Source: Acanthococcus lagerstroemiae (Eukaryota > Arthropoda > Insecta > Hemiptera > Eriococcidae). From it: a stretch of 64,000 nt of DNA. The translations under genes and the position numbers were made by a program. Below the pieces are notes generated by a model. It worked only from the letters and a program-made list of their open reading frames with translations, did no database searches and had not been told where the DNA came from. Positions 21,401 through 33,807 of this stretch are shown here, one piece after another. The stretch lies in contig CM063113.1 of the NCBI GenBank assembly GCA_031841125.1, positions 58,025,211 through 58,089,210 of the forward strand, in the 5' to 3' direction. How positions within the stretch are numbered: position 1 is the stretch's first letter; every line of letters begins with the position of its first letter.

Positions 21401-23078
21401 TTAAACCAATTTTCCAAAGTCCACACCCCAAACAACAAGACGAAAACCTGTTTCCTAATCGTCGCTTACGTAATAGTGATAGTTGTTATAATAACCGGCA
21501 ATAAAAACGATGTTATGCATAGGGACATACTCGCAGGGTGAAAAGGACCCTGTATTCAGTTGACGTAGATCCCGAACATGGAAAAGTCCTTTAGTTATTG
21601 AATTGAGATCCTGAGCAAGGGTTGGTCATCTGATAGGGAATCTGAATGTTTTCCATCCATACTGTACGATTTCTGACTCAAAAACAAGGCTTAAATTGTA
21701 CGAGTATAAGAAATCAGTTTGAAAATGAGGAGTTATCTGTCAAAAGTGCCCCTGACGAATAGGAATCCTATTCGTCAGGGGCCCTCTTGACAGATAACTC
21801 CTAAAATGTTGATTTAGAGACAGGTCAGAGCAGAAAACTGCTTTTCCAGTTACATACTTTGATCTATCATTCTGTCCTTATGAGCTGGACGCTGTTAAGC
21901 AAAAAATGCTCAAGCGACAAAATCTGTTTTTTGAGAAAATGTAACATCCCGATGCGCAAAAACTCGCGGGTAACTGGCGGATTTTTGCGCATCGGGAGTA
22001 AAAGCCAATGAATAATACCGATTTGCAGATAGCGTTTACTGATAAGCTTTTTTCAACGTGGGTACACTTTTTTGAATCACTACTTTTTACGCTCCTTCCA
22101 ACGATAGGTACTATAATAACTCATTTTGTCAACAAATGTCGTTTGGGCATTTTTTGCTTAACAGTGTCCACTTGGACGCTGTTAAGCGTAAGGGAACCAA
22201 CCAACATTTGTAAACAAAATGAGTTATTGGTATCGTTGGAAAGAGCGTAAAAAGTAGACTTTTTCAAAATTGGGCCCCCGATTCAAAAATGTGTACTCAC
22301 ATTGAAAAGAGCTTATCAGTAAACGCTATGTCATATAGTTTCTACATGGCTCTTGAACCTCGAATCACGTGTTCTCAAAAAACAGACTTTGTTGGTTGGT
22401 TCCCTTACGGTTAACAGCCTCCACTTATGAATCATTAATACAAGAAACGGTGGCAGACTACGCTTACTGGAAAAGGCAAAAATAATGTTGCGTTGCTGTG
22501 TCTTGCACGGAGTTCTCCAGCAGTTTTGCCACCCCTCCAAAAATTTCAAGAGATTTCATGAATTTTTTTTAAATATCCTGAATTTATAGTATATTATTTA
22601 CAGTATAAGTTCTGAGGTAGCAGTTCTGAAATTTCCTCAACCTGGGTTGATAACATCGCTCTCCACCCTAACTGTATGTCAATGCTTATTAGCTGACAGC
22701 TTTGCTCTAAAATGGAAGACAAGTTCACGTATGTTGTACTGTAATATATTATGTATTACGGGGTTCCTTAAAATATCTAGACGCAATTTAAAAGGAAAAA
22801 GGAAAATCTTATCAAGATAAAGTAAGAATGGTTTCTTTATGCATTTTACATAAATATGAAAAATGGAAAACAGTCCCAATCGCCTGCAATGTCCTCAATT
22901 TTACTCGGGTAAGGCCAAATCCAGAAGGGGCAGGAGGGAGCAGGAGGCTCTATCGACTTTTACTCAACATAATTAGTACGCATAGCAATATCATCACAGG
23001 TTGCAGTTCCAATTTTTTGATGTTTTCACTTACTGACTGTATTTCTGAGAAATCTTCGGACATTAAGTGGCTACTCAT
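18427..23078 (-). CDS. TMEM151-family transmembrane protein (518 aa)
   Basis: Six exons join in frame: 23078-23034 (ATG, 15 codons), 20667-20530, 20437-20238, 19757-19537, 19462-19182 and 19098-18427 (TGA). The order matches vertebrate TMEM151. A short N-terminus leads to the first helix (NWKCVILTCLICSCLLSVLY). The second helix follows (WTLIFCAVVLYSLYLMEC), then the loop IWWKA/YHY/R-rich block (WKATCYHYARRKRR) and KVYQERVNSF. Next come YDDYMDIHEGLDL and RPWFANPFYYWLYSCCLLSW with a third hydrophobic segment, then TKLFG. The last exon is a 223-residue, Ser/Pro-rich cytoplasmic tail with a PPTYEEAL motif, a PPxY-type WW-domain ligand. The family is conserved in animals and its function is essentially unknown. 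The start exon is short; it is chosen because its phase and donor fit and the only preceding coding exon needed is supplied. Untranslated exons may lie near 23.8-24.0 kb. Confidence 0.9.
20966..21240. repeat. Degenerate tandem repeat rich in GGGTAACT
   Basis: The word GGGTAACT/AGTTACCC recurs about a dozen times. Two ~110-bp units can be seen: CCGATGCGC...AGTTACCCGGGTAA...AACTTTTCCGCC, and CCCGCCAGTCACCCGGGTAA...AACTTTTCCGC. It lies in intron 1 of the TMEM151 gene. Confidence 0.65.
21728..21812. repeat. Long near-perfect hairpin
   Basis: AGGAGTTATCTGTCAA...CCTGACGAATAGG pairs with CCTATTCGTCAGG...TTGACAGATAACTCCT. The arms are about 40 bases each with only a few unpaired bases between blocks and almost no loop. 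It lies in intron 1 of TMEM151, just left of the MITE pair. Confidence 0.85.
21886..22170 (+). mobile_element. MITE family M1, copy 1 (with an internal palindromic insert)
   Basis: The ends TGGACGCTGTTAAGC and GCTTAACAGTGTCCA are inverted copies. The internal body CTGATAAGCTTTTTTCAACGTG is shared with the copies at 37.3 and 45.7 kb. A 51-bp palindromic insert (21947-21997, TCCCGATGCGCAAAAA...TTTTTGCGCATCGGGA) replaces part of the body. Confidence 0.75.
22173..22423 (-). mobile_element. MITE family M1, copy 2, inverted
   Basis: TGGACGCTGTTAAGC at the left and a right end GGTTAACAGCCTCCA, with the family's body in reverse orientation relative to its neighbour. It begins two bases after copy 1 ends, so together they form a ~540-bp inverted repeat. 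Confidence 0.75.
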
Positions 23079-25581
23079 ATCACTTGGAATCTTCGCTATG
23101 TTTATGATCTACATTTTTACCTGAATGGAAACAAATTAAATTAATTAATATTTTTTGGATATTATTCTGGTTAGATCGGCCAGATCAGCGCTTTCATCTA
23201 CCTGAATTCGACTACGACTCTGTATCGAGTTCTTGAAACTATAATCTTGTAAAAGTGACTCACTAACTTGACCCTTCAATTTGTAACATCGTTAGTCATC
23301 AAAATTATCCCTCTCACTGCAAGCTTTATACGGTTCAAAATAGAAAATTATTTGAGTTGAATATAACTTCTAGATAAAGAAAAGGATCTCAGTCACAGAG
23401 ATATGCAAAAGTCCCTGTCATAATCAATACACTTCACGTATTATACCAAAGACAACTCTTATAAAGTTTTTCCTTCTTTTCTTTCAATTTTCTTTAATTT
23501 TCCCCCGTTTCAAAACATTTACTCAATATTATCAGAATATAGAACCTGACTTAACTCGAGGAAGATTGCCTTTGTTATCTAACCCCCCTCCACCAATTGC
23601 TAACAAGGCACCAAAACAAACACATTCAGCATTTTTTTAACCTACTCCACATTTTCTTTAGTAGAATAGTATACATAAATAAAAATAATACGTATGTATT
23701 CATCACAAAGAAATGGCACAGATCTCTATCATAAGAAGAAATGTACATAGGTAATGGATTAAGTCAATTGAAATGGGTTCACGCGCGTAGAAAAATTATG
23801 TCACGTCGAGAGTATTTACCTTCGTGCTGAGTGTTGTATAGCAAATAAGCACACAGACTGTCCACTACGAATAATGTCAAAAAATCGAAAGTAAACACCA
23901 ACGAGAAAAGCTAAATCATAAATATGAAATGTGTATTAACGAATTACATGAAGCCGAGTATTAGACTACTCAGCGCATTGAAATCTGTGTACATGTATTT
24001 GTTGAAACTTACCTGGCTGTGTATCGCAACATGATGGAAATATTTTGCACTTTTGGTTTTTCGTAAATATGAAAATCTAATGAAATAAACCGCGGACTAA
24101 TACACCGTACAGAAAATCGTGAGAAGGGTGTTCCCGAACTACTCTCGGGAACATTATACAGCCCTCACTTTTTCCTCGTTTTCCACTTACTCGTAAACTT
24201 GTGGGATCGCATGCCCGCATGCGTCAATCAGCCAGTATATTGTACAAACGCTAGACTTGAAACTCGCGCCGTGTCTCGTACTAGATGCAGTGAAAATGTT
24301 TAAGATTTTCACAGTTTCTCTATTGAAAATAACACAAGGGTGATAGATACCTACACTGCCCGAGTTTCTATGTGCATACAATCTTCACGATTGAGGTAAT
24401 TCTGTTCTCTGTCTCCCTCGCCTGATTATTATAAAAACGTGAACATCTTGTTTCTTTGTTTATGCATATCTTTGCATAGATCTATCAGTAATTTTCAGTA
24501 AAGTTTAATAAAAAATAATTTCCTATGTTCATGGCTCGTTCGGCGGTAAAACAATGGCACGGTACCTCAGGCTACATGAAAGAATTAAAATTCTGAGGAA
24601 CGTCGTCACATTTACCTACTACCTAATTTACAAAATGTCGGAAAAAATATGCGCATACTACAGGGATGTCATGCAGTTCATTGTATTTAGAGGCGCTGAC
24701 GCAGCAGATGGTCATTCAGTATCACGTTTTCATGAAAAGAGACACGCTGTGGATCACTCGATGTGAGTGGCAGTTTTCTCAAAACTCGTTTACTTCGAAT
24801 ACTTTGCAGGTACAATGGTAAAAGTCTTGAAACATCATTTTTAATGAAAACTTTTCCGGCACCTTAGGATTCAGCACTTCCGCTGTACTCCGTTAGACCC
24901 TATTCTTAATGCTGTCTCCCAGGATTTTCCGCATCAACGAAGGGAAGGAGACAGGTGAATTGGAATCCAAAATACCACTAGGAAAGTAGCATTGCGTCTG
25001 ACCCATTTTTCATTTTCATCACTTCTTCACTAGGTCTCCCTTAACACTGTGCTCTAAAGCCATTATATTGGCCAAACTAATGAACATATTGGCCCGATTC
25101 TCAAGGTAATGGGGCCGGTCCAACGAAAAACTTTCCCTAACGTAAATGGCCAATCTGACCTTTGGTTTCTTTTAACGTCTGGCAATATACCAAGTTCATA
25201 ATAGTTTCTTTAATTATTAGGTATTCTCACCCATAGAATCGAAGATGGTTCAAGTAAAATACATGTGTGGGGAAATCGTTCACGATCAGTTCGCTAGTTT
25301 TTGTTATGCTTCCAATCACAAATACATCGCATCATTTTGATTATCATTTAATCACACGGCCATACGTTATGACACAGTTCATATGTCAGTCTTAAATTCA
25401 AATTCGTACGTACAAATTTCTTCAATTGTTCATTAAGAATTATAGGAAAAACTTAAAATAAAATAAACGAAATAAAAAGGGGGAGAGTGAACAAATAAAT
25501 TAATGTGTACACACGAATAAACATCATTATAAACAATGACTTAATAAATTACAAGAAATAATTTATGAAAATTTATAATAA
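23079..25581. other. 5' side of TMEM151 and intergenic DNA up to Cut8
   Basis: Good splice donors on the minus strand at about 23817 (CACGAAG|GTAAAT) and 24011 (CAGCCAG|GTAAGT) could end untranslated first exons of the TMEM151 gene. A 70-codon plus-strand frame at 24554-24766 has no recognisable feature. I see no other gene here. Confidence 0.4.
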
Positions 25582-27998
25582 TCAGCAAGCAATCTCGGTG
25601 CTATCACTGAACAATCCCAGTAGTTTGTTCTCTAACTGACTCAAGATTAGCTTGATTTCGTCACTATCGGAAACAAAATTTCTTATTCTGAAATCAGAAG
25701 CAGTTTTGGGTTCACGACAAATTTCAGATATATTCTTCACATTATTACCGAAATTGTAAAATAAATCTAAGAGTATGACTACATCTCAACATTTGCTCTT
25801 TACATACGGTAACATGTAAACCAAAAACATCAGCTTTTTAGAAATTATGACTACATTGCAAGGACTACAATAGGTACTCAGAAAAAGAAAAAAATAAGCG
25901 AATCGGCTTTAAGGAGAAAAATGAATTGTGAAGGTATCACGTGATTCAGAGGCAAATGGCGGTGTGTACCGAATACATCGAAAGTTCTTTCAAAAAACTA
26001 ATGTAAAATAGGCATTCAGCATCTTAAAACTATTATAGTTCACAAGAAAGAAAACCACAGTTATTTTGTATGGACGATGGACGTATTCTGTTCTACTTAC
26101 TTTGACTGATAATAACCGAGCTGTTCTGAAGTGAATTCTCCGCATTTCAAAGCAGCTGAACATTGACTTGCTAAGAATTTAAAACACTGCCGTCGGGGCA
26201 CATTATGTGATGGATTATCAAACACCGGGATCATATGCACCAGCTTCCAAGCCATAATTACATAATCCATAACAACAGCCCACTGCTTACTCTCCGCAAA
26301 ACGACGACCATGATCGGTAACAGTTTTCTAAAAAAAAAAATCTCTGATGGAACTGGACTACGACACACATTCTTCATGAAGCTTGATTATTTCACGATAT
26401 ATGCTAAAGAAAAATAACCTTACCTTGAAACTAACAAGATGCGCAGCTGCACGATGATAAGCAATAGCGTCAGTCTTTGAGCATAACCGACTAACCGGCA
26501 AAGCTTTACTTATATTTCGTTTCAAGTAAGTCAAATGAACTTCTAATGGTCTTAAATCTGGCTTTGGTATAACATCTTTCAGTTCCTAAAATGAATCAGT
26601 CGTGTATTCTTACGAATAAAACGCATCCGAAATTGAACCGAGTAATTAGGAGACGAGAGGACAAACCTTTTCTAATTCAGGACGTTTCGATATAAGTTTC
26701 TCTATTATGCCTATCAACTGATTTGACGTACATGCTTTTAATGAATCAGCTATTTTACTATTAGCTGCATCCGTAGGACGATCTATTTTCATCTTCTTTG
26801 GACTTGTCTGCAAAATGTGAAACACACAACTTTACACAAAACGTACAGCTCATATTATGCTTTAAGCAGACAGTACTCAGCGGGTTGATTCAGAAAATAG
26901 AAGGAAAAAGTAAAAGTAACAAAATGACAAATAATGTTTCCTCTATCTCCTCAAATCATGGATTAAACACGTTTTCAGTAGGTCTCCGTTAGGATATAAG
27001 AAGCAGAAAATGGGGTAACGGAGTATTAAATATAGCGGTTGGTAAAACTACAACATAGACGTCGCATCTGAGGTCAAGGATCGACGACTTTGTTTTTGAC
27101 ATTCTTAACTCCACATCTGAAACCAAGTCAGAGGGAGAAAGTATATCACAAATCAATGACGTATACCTTCGGAGACTGATGAGTCTGTTCCGATGATAAA
27201 CTAGACTCAGCTGAATCTAATAGCAGTAATCGCTTTCTGGGTGTACTACGAAGTACAATGGAACTAGATGATCCCGGACTGGGAGGTTGCTTCACTGGTG
27301 TACGATCTTTAGGAACATTTGTACGGTTCTATAAACAGAAACATGTGAGGTTGAAGAAAATCTGAAAAACAAAAATTTATGCATTGACCATGAAATCAAG
27401 AATGTTTGTTATACTCGTTTCAATTCATCTATATCCGGGCTGAATGTCACAGGTATACGTCTACGTCCCCTCTGTCTAATTATCATTTCGTCTGGTGATG
27501 GCGAAGGGCTCAAAAAGCTCGTAGGAACATTCCCTTCGTTTATATTCACAGTGCCCGCAAAATGTGTGTTCTGAATATTGCTGAGAGAACGACGACCTGA
27601 AAAATAATTTACAAATTACTTCAATCAAATATACCCAGTGAATAGACTAAGCACGTAGTTTCTTATTTCAAAATTAATGCTGCATTACTTCTAATGGAAT
27701 GAAAAGAAAGAGCTCCCCAATATAAGTAATGAGCATCATATTCGTGGATCAGAAACAGAAAAATAATAATGAACCGTTTTCTCAGGAGTAAAACTTTTTG
27801 TATTGTACATGAAGCCCTCGCTATCGGCATGATACTGCCTACGGTACCTCAATTTAACTTCAATAAATGAATAACTTTCATAATCATTGCCAACTTACGT
27901 TCTTGATCCAAGACCGACAGCATACCAAGGTGTGTTGGTATCTCAACGAGAGCACTGCGAGTACTCCTACGCATTGTTTGTTCTTCGGGTGTTTGCAT
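25582..27998 (-). CDS. Cut8/STS1-family nuclear proteasome tether
   Basis: Six exons join cleanly: 27998-27899 (ATG), 27596-27415, 27328-27167, 26807-26667, 26585-26424 and 26327-26101, giving 324 residues. The N-terminal half is disordered and Ser/Pro/Arg-rich with basic patches (RRRIPVTFSP, STPRKRLLLLDS, SPKKMKID). The C-terminal half is the helical Cut8 domain: LIGIIEKLISKRPELEKEL, IPKPDLRPLEVHLTYLKRNI, DAIAYHRAAAHLVSFK, WAVVMDYVIMAWKLVHMIPV, NVPRRQCFKFLASQC. In fission yeast Cut8 anchors the 26S proteasome to the nucleus, and flies have one homologue. The tail is unresolved. A conserved-looking terminal frame (NISEICREPKTASDF...SDSTEIAC, stop at 25582) needs a phase-1 donor, whereas exon 6 ends in phase 2. 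Either a small exon is missed or the protein ends sooner. Upstream, an acceptor at 28019 implies an untranslated first exon. Confidence 0.85.
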
Positions 27999-29432
27999 TT
28001 TCTTTTAATTATAGTCCACTGAAAAATAAAAAGAACATGGTCACACAAAATAAATTTAATCCTGTTAGTGGTACTGAATTCAGTTGATACTCAGTATCCT
28101 GATATCGTTTATAATGTCTTGAGTACTACAGTTCATTTCAGACGACGGGTGAAAATATATACAACTCAGGCCCGTTTCTAAAGTAAACAGATATGTATTA
28201 CAGAAGCAGACTAAATTTAGACGAGGTATGTATTTGTAATTCAGACGTATCAGTTACAATATTTGTACAGAAATGACGTGAGTGTTGACACTCTGTTCAA
28301 CACAGGATACAGAACCCCAAAGCTGAAACCTGTTGCTTTATACAACACACAGGTTCAACAGTTGGTGAGTATACTTTAAAATGAGAATTCGCAGACATCC
28401 TCAAAAATAAAGTCTTGTTTACGAGACTGAAACACACCTATAGTCTATTTGTACAAAATCAAACCGGTGGCGTTCAACATTGAATTAGATTCTTAAATGG
28501 CAGTTCAAGTGACCGACACGTTACCATGAAGACAAAAGATTTCAGGTTGAAAACACAGATTGAAGCTGTTAATATTCAGAACGCGAATTCAGACAATTGA
28601 CATAAGAGTACCATAACAATTTTAGATACATCAAATCTTCCAAGAGGTAAAATCGAGCAAGGCAAGGCATGGAAGTACAGCTGACAATGTCCAAGCACAC
28701 TAAACAGTATTTTCATTTGTATACAAATAAAACTAGAATTTCTGTAACTCTAAGAAAGTTCAATTGGAAATACTTACAAATATTCATAAATGTTTAAATA
28801 TCCTCCGGGTACTTAGCAGAGGGCAAATTCGTCAAACGTAATAGAACTCAGAAATTAGAAACGAAACAGCCGAATTTCAAGATAGCAAAATGACTTCGAG
28901 AAACACGAAAAAACGCGGGACGGCCGTAAAATCAAAAGTAAACAACAATGACGACCGATCACAGATACAATATCCCGATCAAGACACAAGAAACAGGACA
29001 CAAAAAAAAAACCGTAATAAGTGGATTTTCGTACACTGAATTTAAAGTACTTTTTCTTACTTACAACGTACACATCCACAGTGCAGCCAGAGAAGTGTAC
29101 AAAAAAATTATTGAAAAAATCGTTCGCGGAAGTAGGAAAGTGTCGAACGTCGAACCTCGAACGTCGAACTGGGGATGCGATAATTTCGTTATCAACAAAA
29201 ATAGTTCACCACTTTTCTCCGTTCCTAGTCGTGCAATGTTATCTCTTGAAGAAGGTGCGCGTACACGTATTAGAATTTAGAATTTGCGAAATGTAATTGT
29301 CGGCCCTTGTGTTTATTTGTAAAAGTACTGCCGTATATTGCTTTCTATCGCCTACCGCGTAGAATTAATATTTGAGTTAGTCTTTCATACTCTGTTGAAT
29401 GGTAAAATGGTTTACTAGCTACTCTTGACTTG
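27999..29432. promoter_or_regulatory. Divergent promoter region between Cut8 and ACBD3
   Basis: The two genes diverge with 1.43 kb between their start codons. A splice acceptor 20 bp upstream of the Cut8 ATG shows that its transcript starts further right. A GC-richer patch with repeated CGAACGT/CGAACCT words lies at 29142-29174. Open frames here look accidental. That the promoter is shared is inference. Confidence 0.4.
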
Positions 29433-32400
29433 ATGATGGAAGACACCGATAAGGAGTACATATTTCGTTGGGGGCTGCCTCTCAACGATCTGTACAACGT
29501 TGCTCTGAAGTTCTATAAGGGTACGTCGTGAATTAAGATGTACCTATATTCCTTTTGTGATTCAGTGTCTCAGTAAATTTCACGTTGGTTTTGCCACTAC
29601 TGTCAGCGGCACCTGACCCCTCACATTTAATTTGAAGGAATTCCTAAATGGGTTTCAATTTATATTGTATATGTGCTGACGTTTTATATATGATTTCTGT
29701 ATTCTTTGCGTAGAGAAAGAAGGAAGTGCCATACAGTTCTCGTATGAAGAAAGGATACGGTTAATCGCATTTACTAAGCAAGTTGCCCATGGGAAGTACA
29801 ATGAAAGTGCACTGCCACCACTAGGAGTGTTGGATGTAATCGGGCGAGATCGAAGGTGAGACTTTAACTGGAACTAAAAGGTCAAAGAAATAACCATGTC
29901 GATTAAATACTCATAATTTACGAATTCGGTTTTAGGTTAGCTTGGCAGGCTTTAGGTGATATGTCAGCTAGAGATGCAATGGCCGGTTTCATTAACTTAA
30001 TCGACAAACGCTGCTTACATTTTAATGTGTTTATTCAAGCTCAGAAAGCAGAAATGGAAGAGCAGGCACGGAAGCTGTATGTATTGATTGTCATACTCAT
30101 AAGATTCAAGACTTGTTACCATTTGAAAATTATTTTGAAATTTTTCCTTATGCCATGACTTGATATTCGTACTACACGAATTTAGCTATCATTGTCTTAG
30201 CGAATTTATCTTGGATGAATTTCAATTCTCGTTAGCTTTTATGTGATAACGAACTGATATGTCTTGCAATTCATGTTATTACAGCGAAGAAAAAAGAAAA
30301 AAAGAACTAGAAGAAGCTAGGTTACAAGAACAAGCTGTCTTCAATAGTGAAAAGACCAAAATCAGAGAAGAAACGACAAGGTACATCCCGATCTTTTGGT
30401 TATTGACTATTTTCGTTTATTTTAAAGTCAGTTCCATTGTCCCCGGGTGAACAGACCTATATGTTGTGCTTTTATTGCGTCACACTGTCACACACACATA
30501 CAAAGCTTGATGATAGATGAATTCTGAACCCGTACGCCTGTTAACTGCATAACAGATTCGCGAAACTCACGTGTCATGTACGAGTATAGTACAATAGTCT
30601 TCATCGGAAAATCAAATGCAAGAGTGATTATGCAAATGGGTCAATAGGTTGACACGTTCTCGGAAACCAAAACAAAAAAAGGCGATAAGAGTATTGCGTA
30701 ATCTTGACATTCACGAACCTGTACGATTATTTGAAGCTCTGTTTTAGTTGAATTTTGACAGATCGAACAAAACCGAGATGTATAGGAAAACTTTGTTTTA
30801 TGAAAATTTTATTTTTTTGCAGGAGACAAATTCAAGACGCATTAAATCAGCAAACATACAGTCAATTTAAAGCTTATGCTGAACAGCAGTTTCCTGGCAA
30901 CCCTGAACAAGTTCGTAAATTTGTGAAGCTAACGATCTACTTGTTACGCGATATCGGTAGCATTCGTGCAAACTGTGAAACACCAACAGAAAATTCTCAG
31001 ATTTACACTTGATTTTTTGAACACCTGAAAATCATAGTTCTTTGATAGTTAAATTACTTCCCCCTACCTCGGGTGTATCATTTCCGATGATTATATGTTT
31101 TCCAAACAGCAAGCAGTGCTAGTTCGTCAGCTACAAGATCAACATTATCATCAGTACATGTTGCAACTACAACAGCAGCAACAGCAACCACAAAACTGTG
31201 GTTTTACTGATCAGCCAGATGGTTTTAAACATCAGGACGAGATTATCTTGGAAGGTGATGATGCCCGCACAATTTTAAACCCGGAGTCAGTTTCTCGTAT
31301 TATTAATGATGGCAATAGCGATACCGATGATAGCGAATGTAAGTCTTTGAGTAATAATTCGAATTAAAGTTGCTTTAATAGAACAAAAGGCACCTTGAAA
31401 ATAGCTTACTCAATTGTTAAGGGCTGTCACAATTCAAATTTCTAGAATACATAATTACTGTGAACGACACTACTTCTCGAACAAATTCAAACATTGAAGT
31501 TCTTATTGTGCATATTAACCTGTTGCTCGAGCGTGCTCAAATTTCACTTTGAGATATAATACAATGAAGCGTATTACTTATTGCTAACCGTAGCTGTTGT
31601 GTATATGTAAATTTTTCATGTTAGAAGACTGTCAACCCCCTTGTGCACCTTCTGTGTTTAGCATGAAAGAAGAGTTGTAAAAAATCCCATTTCTTAGTGG
31701 TTTTGCTTAATCTGTTGGCAGGCGATGCAGCGTTGGTTCATCCAGCCTCAATGTGGACGAGAAAGGATATACAAGAATTTAAAAATCAAGTGAGAAAAGA
31801 AGGTGCAGATACAATTATGAAAGTTGGACACGGGGAAACAGTTACTGTGAGTTTCCTTTTTTTGATAGCTGTATTCTATATCCTATACTTTTTTAACTAT
31901 CTATTTAACTAATGCCATTATCCTCCAGTCATTAGCTATTAAAAACTGTAGAAGACTTGGATTTGTGTGCGTGCTCTAAGCATTTATTTTATATTTCGAA
32001 GGTACGGGTGCCGACTCATGAAGGCGGTTCTTGTCTCTTCTGGGAATTCGCTACTGATAATTACGATATTGGCTTCGGAATTTATTTCGAATGGGAGAAA
32101 CCAGTAACCAAAGAAGTTTCTGTTCATATTTCTGAAACAGAAGATGAAGACAGTGATGATTTAATTGATGACGATCCGGGTAAGAAGTTCGGTCTGTCTA
32201 TAATGTATTACATAATATTATTTAATGAAACTTTTGAAGAGTAAGAGCTAGTTTATAGCCTCAAATGAATGCCGAATTGGTTGAATAACCTTATCTTACC
32301 AGTGAATTACATGTCTTTCGTTGCTATTAGCGTATTTTAGAAATTCCTGTGAACTAATAGCGTAGCTTCCGTCATCCTCCCATGCTGCAAAATGTTGGGC

Positions 32401-33329
32401 AGGTTGCTCTCTTGGAATTTGAGTGTTAGATTTGATACAAAATCCTCTCAGACAAAGAAATTGTCTGCCCGGTTTATAAGCCCGATAGATGACAGACAGA
32501 TTAGGGTGTGCCCACCTACAGTATCAGGACAACTTCAGGGGTAGTTCTGTTTCACCAGGATCCCGGAGCCAAAGAAACAGACAGTCACTCAATTATCATA
32601 TCAAGCAGCCAGTCGGGTAGATAGAAAGGAAGGTGGTCAGCCTCTTCTTTTTCGGAAAAACTGAACTTCAGATCCGAGAGCTGAGTAATGTATAGCCAAT
32701 TTGTTAATGTTTTTGTGTCAGACAGACGTAACCTCCTTCATCTTCACCGTCAAAAACTTTAGGGTCTAAGATAAAACAGGGAGAAAACACGGACAGACTG
32801 ACTGATATACTGGCCAATAACAGCGAAGCGAGTATCGGCGAAAGCTTTAAATCGAGAGAAGAAATCTCGTAATTTTATTAGAAAAGGATCTATCGTTGTG
32901 CAAAAAATTGTTCTTCGTTATATGAAATGTCTCATGCAATATCTTCAATATTTCTTCAGTGGCCCGGTAGACGGCTGGTAGTTCGTGGTTGCCCTTGTCG
33001 AGACAAACATTTTTCAAAATGCGTGTAATAAAAGTAACGCTAGGTCATTTAAATTACAATATTTAATTATTCAACCTCCGTTTTTCCTTTTAGAATGTAA
33101 CGATAGAGATATCGAACGGGCTCGTTCACCATCGCAAGGATCTCGACCTATTAATAATAAACCACCAGTGTCGGTAATAGTGCCGATTTACAGGAGAGAC
33201 TGTCATGAAGAAGTGTACGCTGGTAGTCATCCATATCCTGGCGAAGGAGTGTATCTGTTGAAGTTTGATAACTCGTATAGTTTGTGGAGATCAAAAACTC
33301 TGTATTACAGAATATACTATACGCGTTAG
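29433..33329 (+). CDS. ACBD3: Acyl-CoA-binding domain protein 3 (GCP60), 440 aa
   Basis: Nine exons join in frame: 29433-29520 (ATG), 29714-29855, 29936-30076, 30285-30380, 30823-30910, 31110-31338, 31722-31846, 32002-32179 and 33094-33329 (TAG). Residues 1-90 form an acyl-CoA-binding domain ([50 protein letters not shown]). A charged Glu/Lys/Arg helix follows ([16 protein letters not shown]), then a Gln-rich stretch ([27 protein letters not shown]). The C-terminal GOLD domain has the usual HP-W-RKDI-EFK opening, [28 protein letters not shown] and the final [20 protein letters not shown]. The vertebrate protein is a Golgi scaffold that binds giantin and recruits PI4KB. The donor after exon 5 is a weak GTTCGT. 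A tandem ATG ATG occurs at the start. The layout matches the family end to end. Confidence 0.93.
32180..33093. other. Last intron of ACBD3 (914 bp)
   Basis: It lies between exons 8 and 9 of ACBD3. I see no second gene or clear transposon in it. Confidence 0.5.
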
Positions 33330-33491
33330 TTAATCTGAACATGTACGAATACATGCGAAGTTCCTTCAGTATTCATTGTCAGTGCATTTTTCTTCTTGTA
33401 GTTTTTCGTCGTTATAATTATTACCTCTATTGCGGTTTATTAATAATATTATTTATTGCGTGTTTTTTCACGAATATATCAGTTCGTCGTT

Positions 33492-33497
33492 AATAAA
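33492..33497 (+). terminator. Polyadenylation signal AATAAA for ACBD3
   Basis: A canonical hexamer 163 bp after the ACBD3 stop codon. Confidence 0.55.
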
Positions 33498-33807
33498 AAC
33501 GTTTTGTTTTTCAGTATGGTATAATATTTTTCGTGAGCTAGCTGGTTTGGAGTAAAATTAATAATTAAATGAATCAAGTTAATCCTCTTTGGTAATCATC
33601 TCGGTATACTCGTACATCACCTAAAAATTTAATTCATCAATGTAAGTCCGCAGTAGGTTATTTGGGTATTACCAACAGAAATATAAATCTCCTTCCACGC
33701 TACCTGATTGTTTCTGAAGCCATATTATTACAGTCTGTTCGTATTGTAGTTGTTATTCTGCTTTGTGATCAAAGAATGTAATGCTGAATAAGCAGAACGT
33801 TTGCAAA

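Noticed and set aside
24554..24766. 70-codon plus-strand frame upstream of TMEM151
   Set aside because: No domain, no downstream exon and no homologue recalled; could be a short first exon but nothing supports it.
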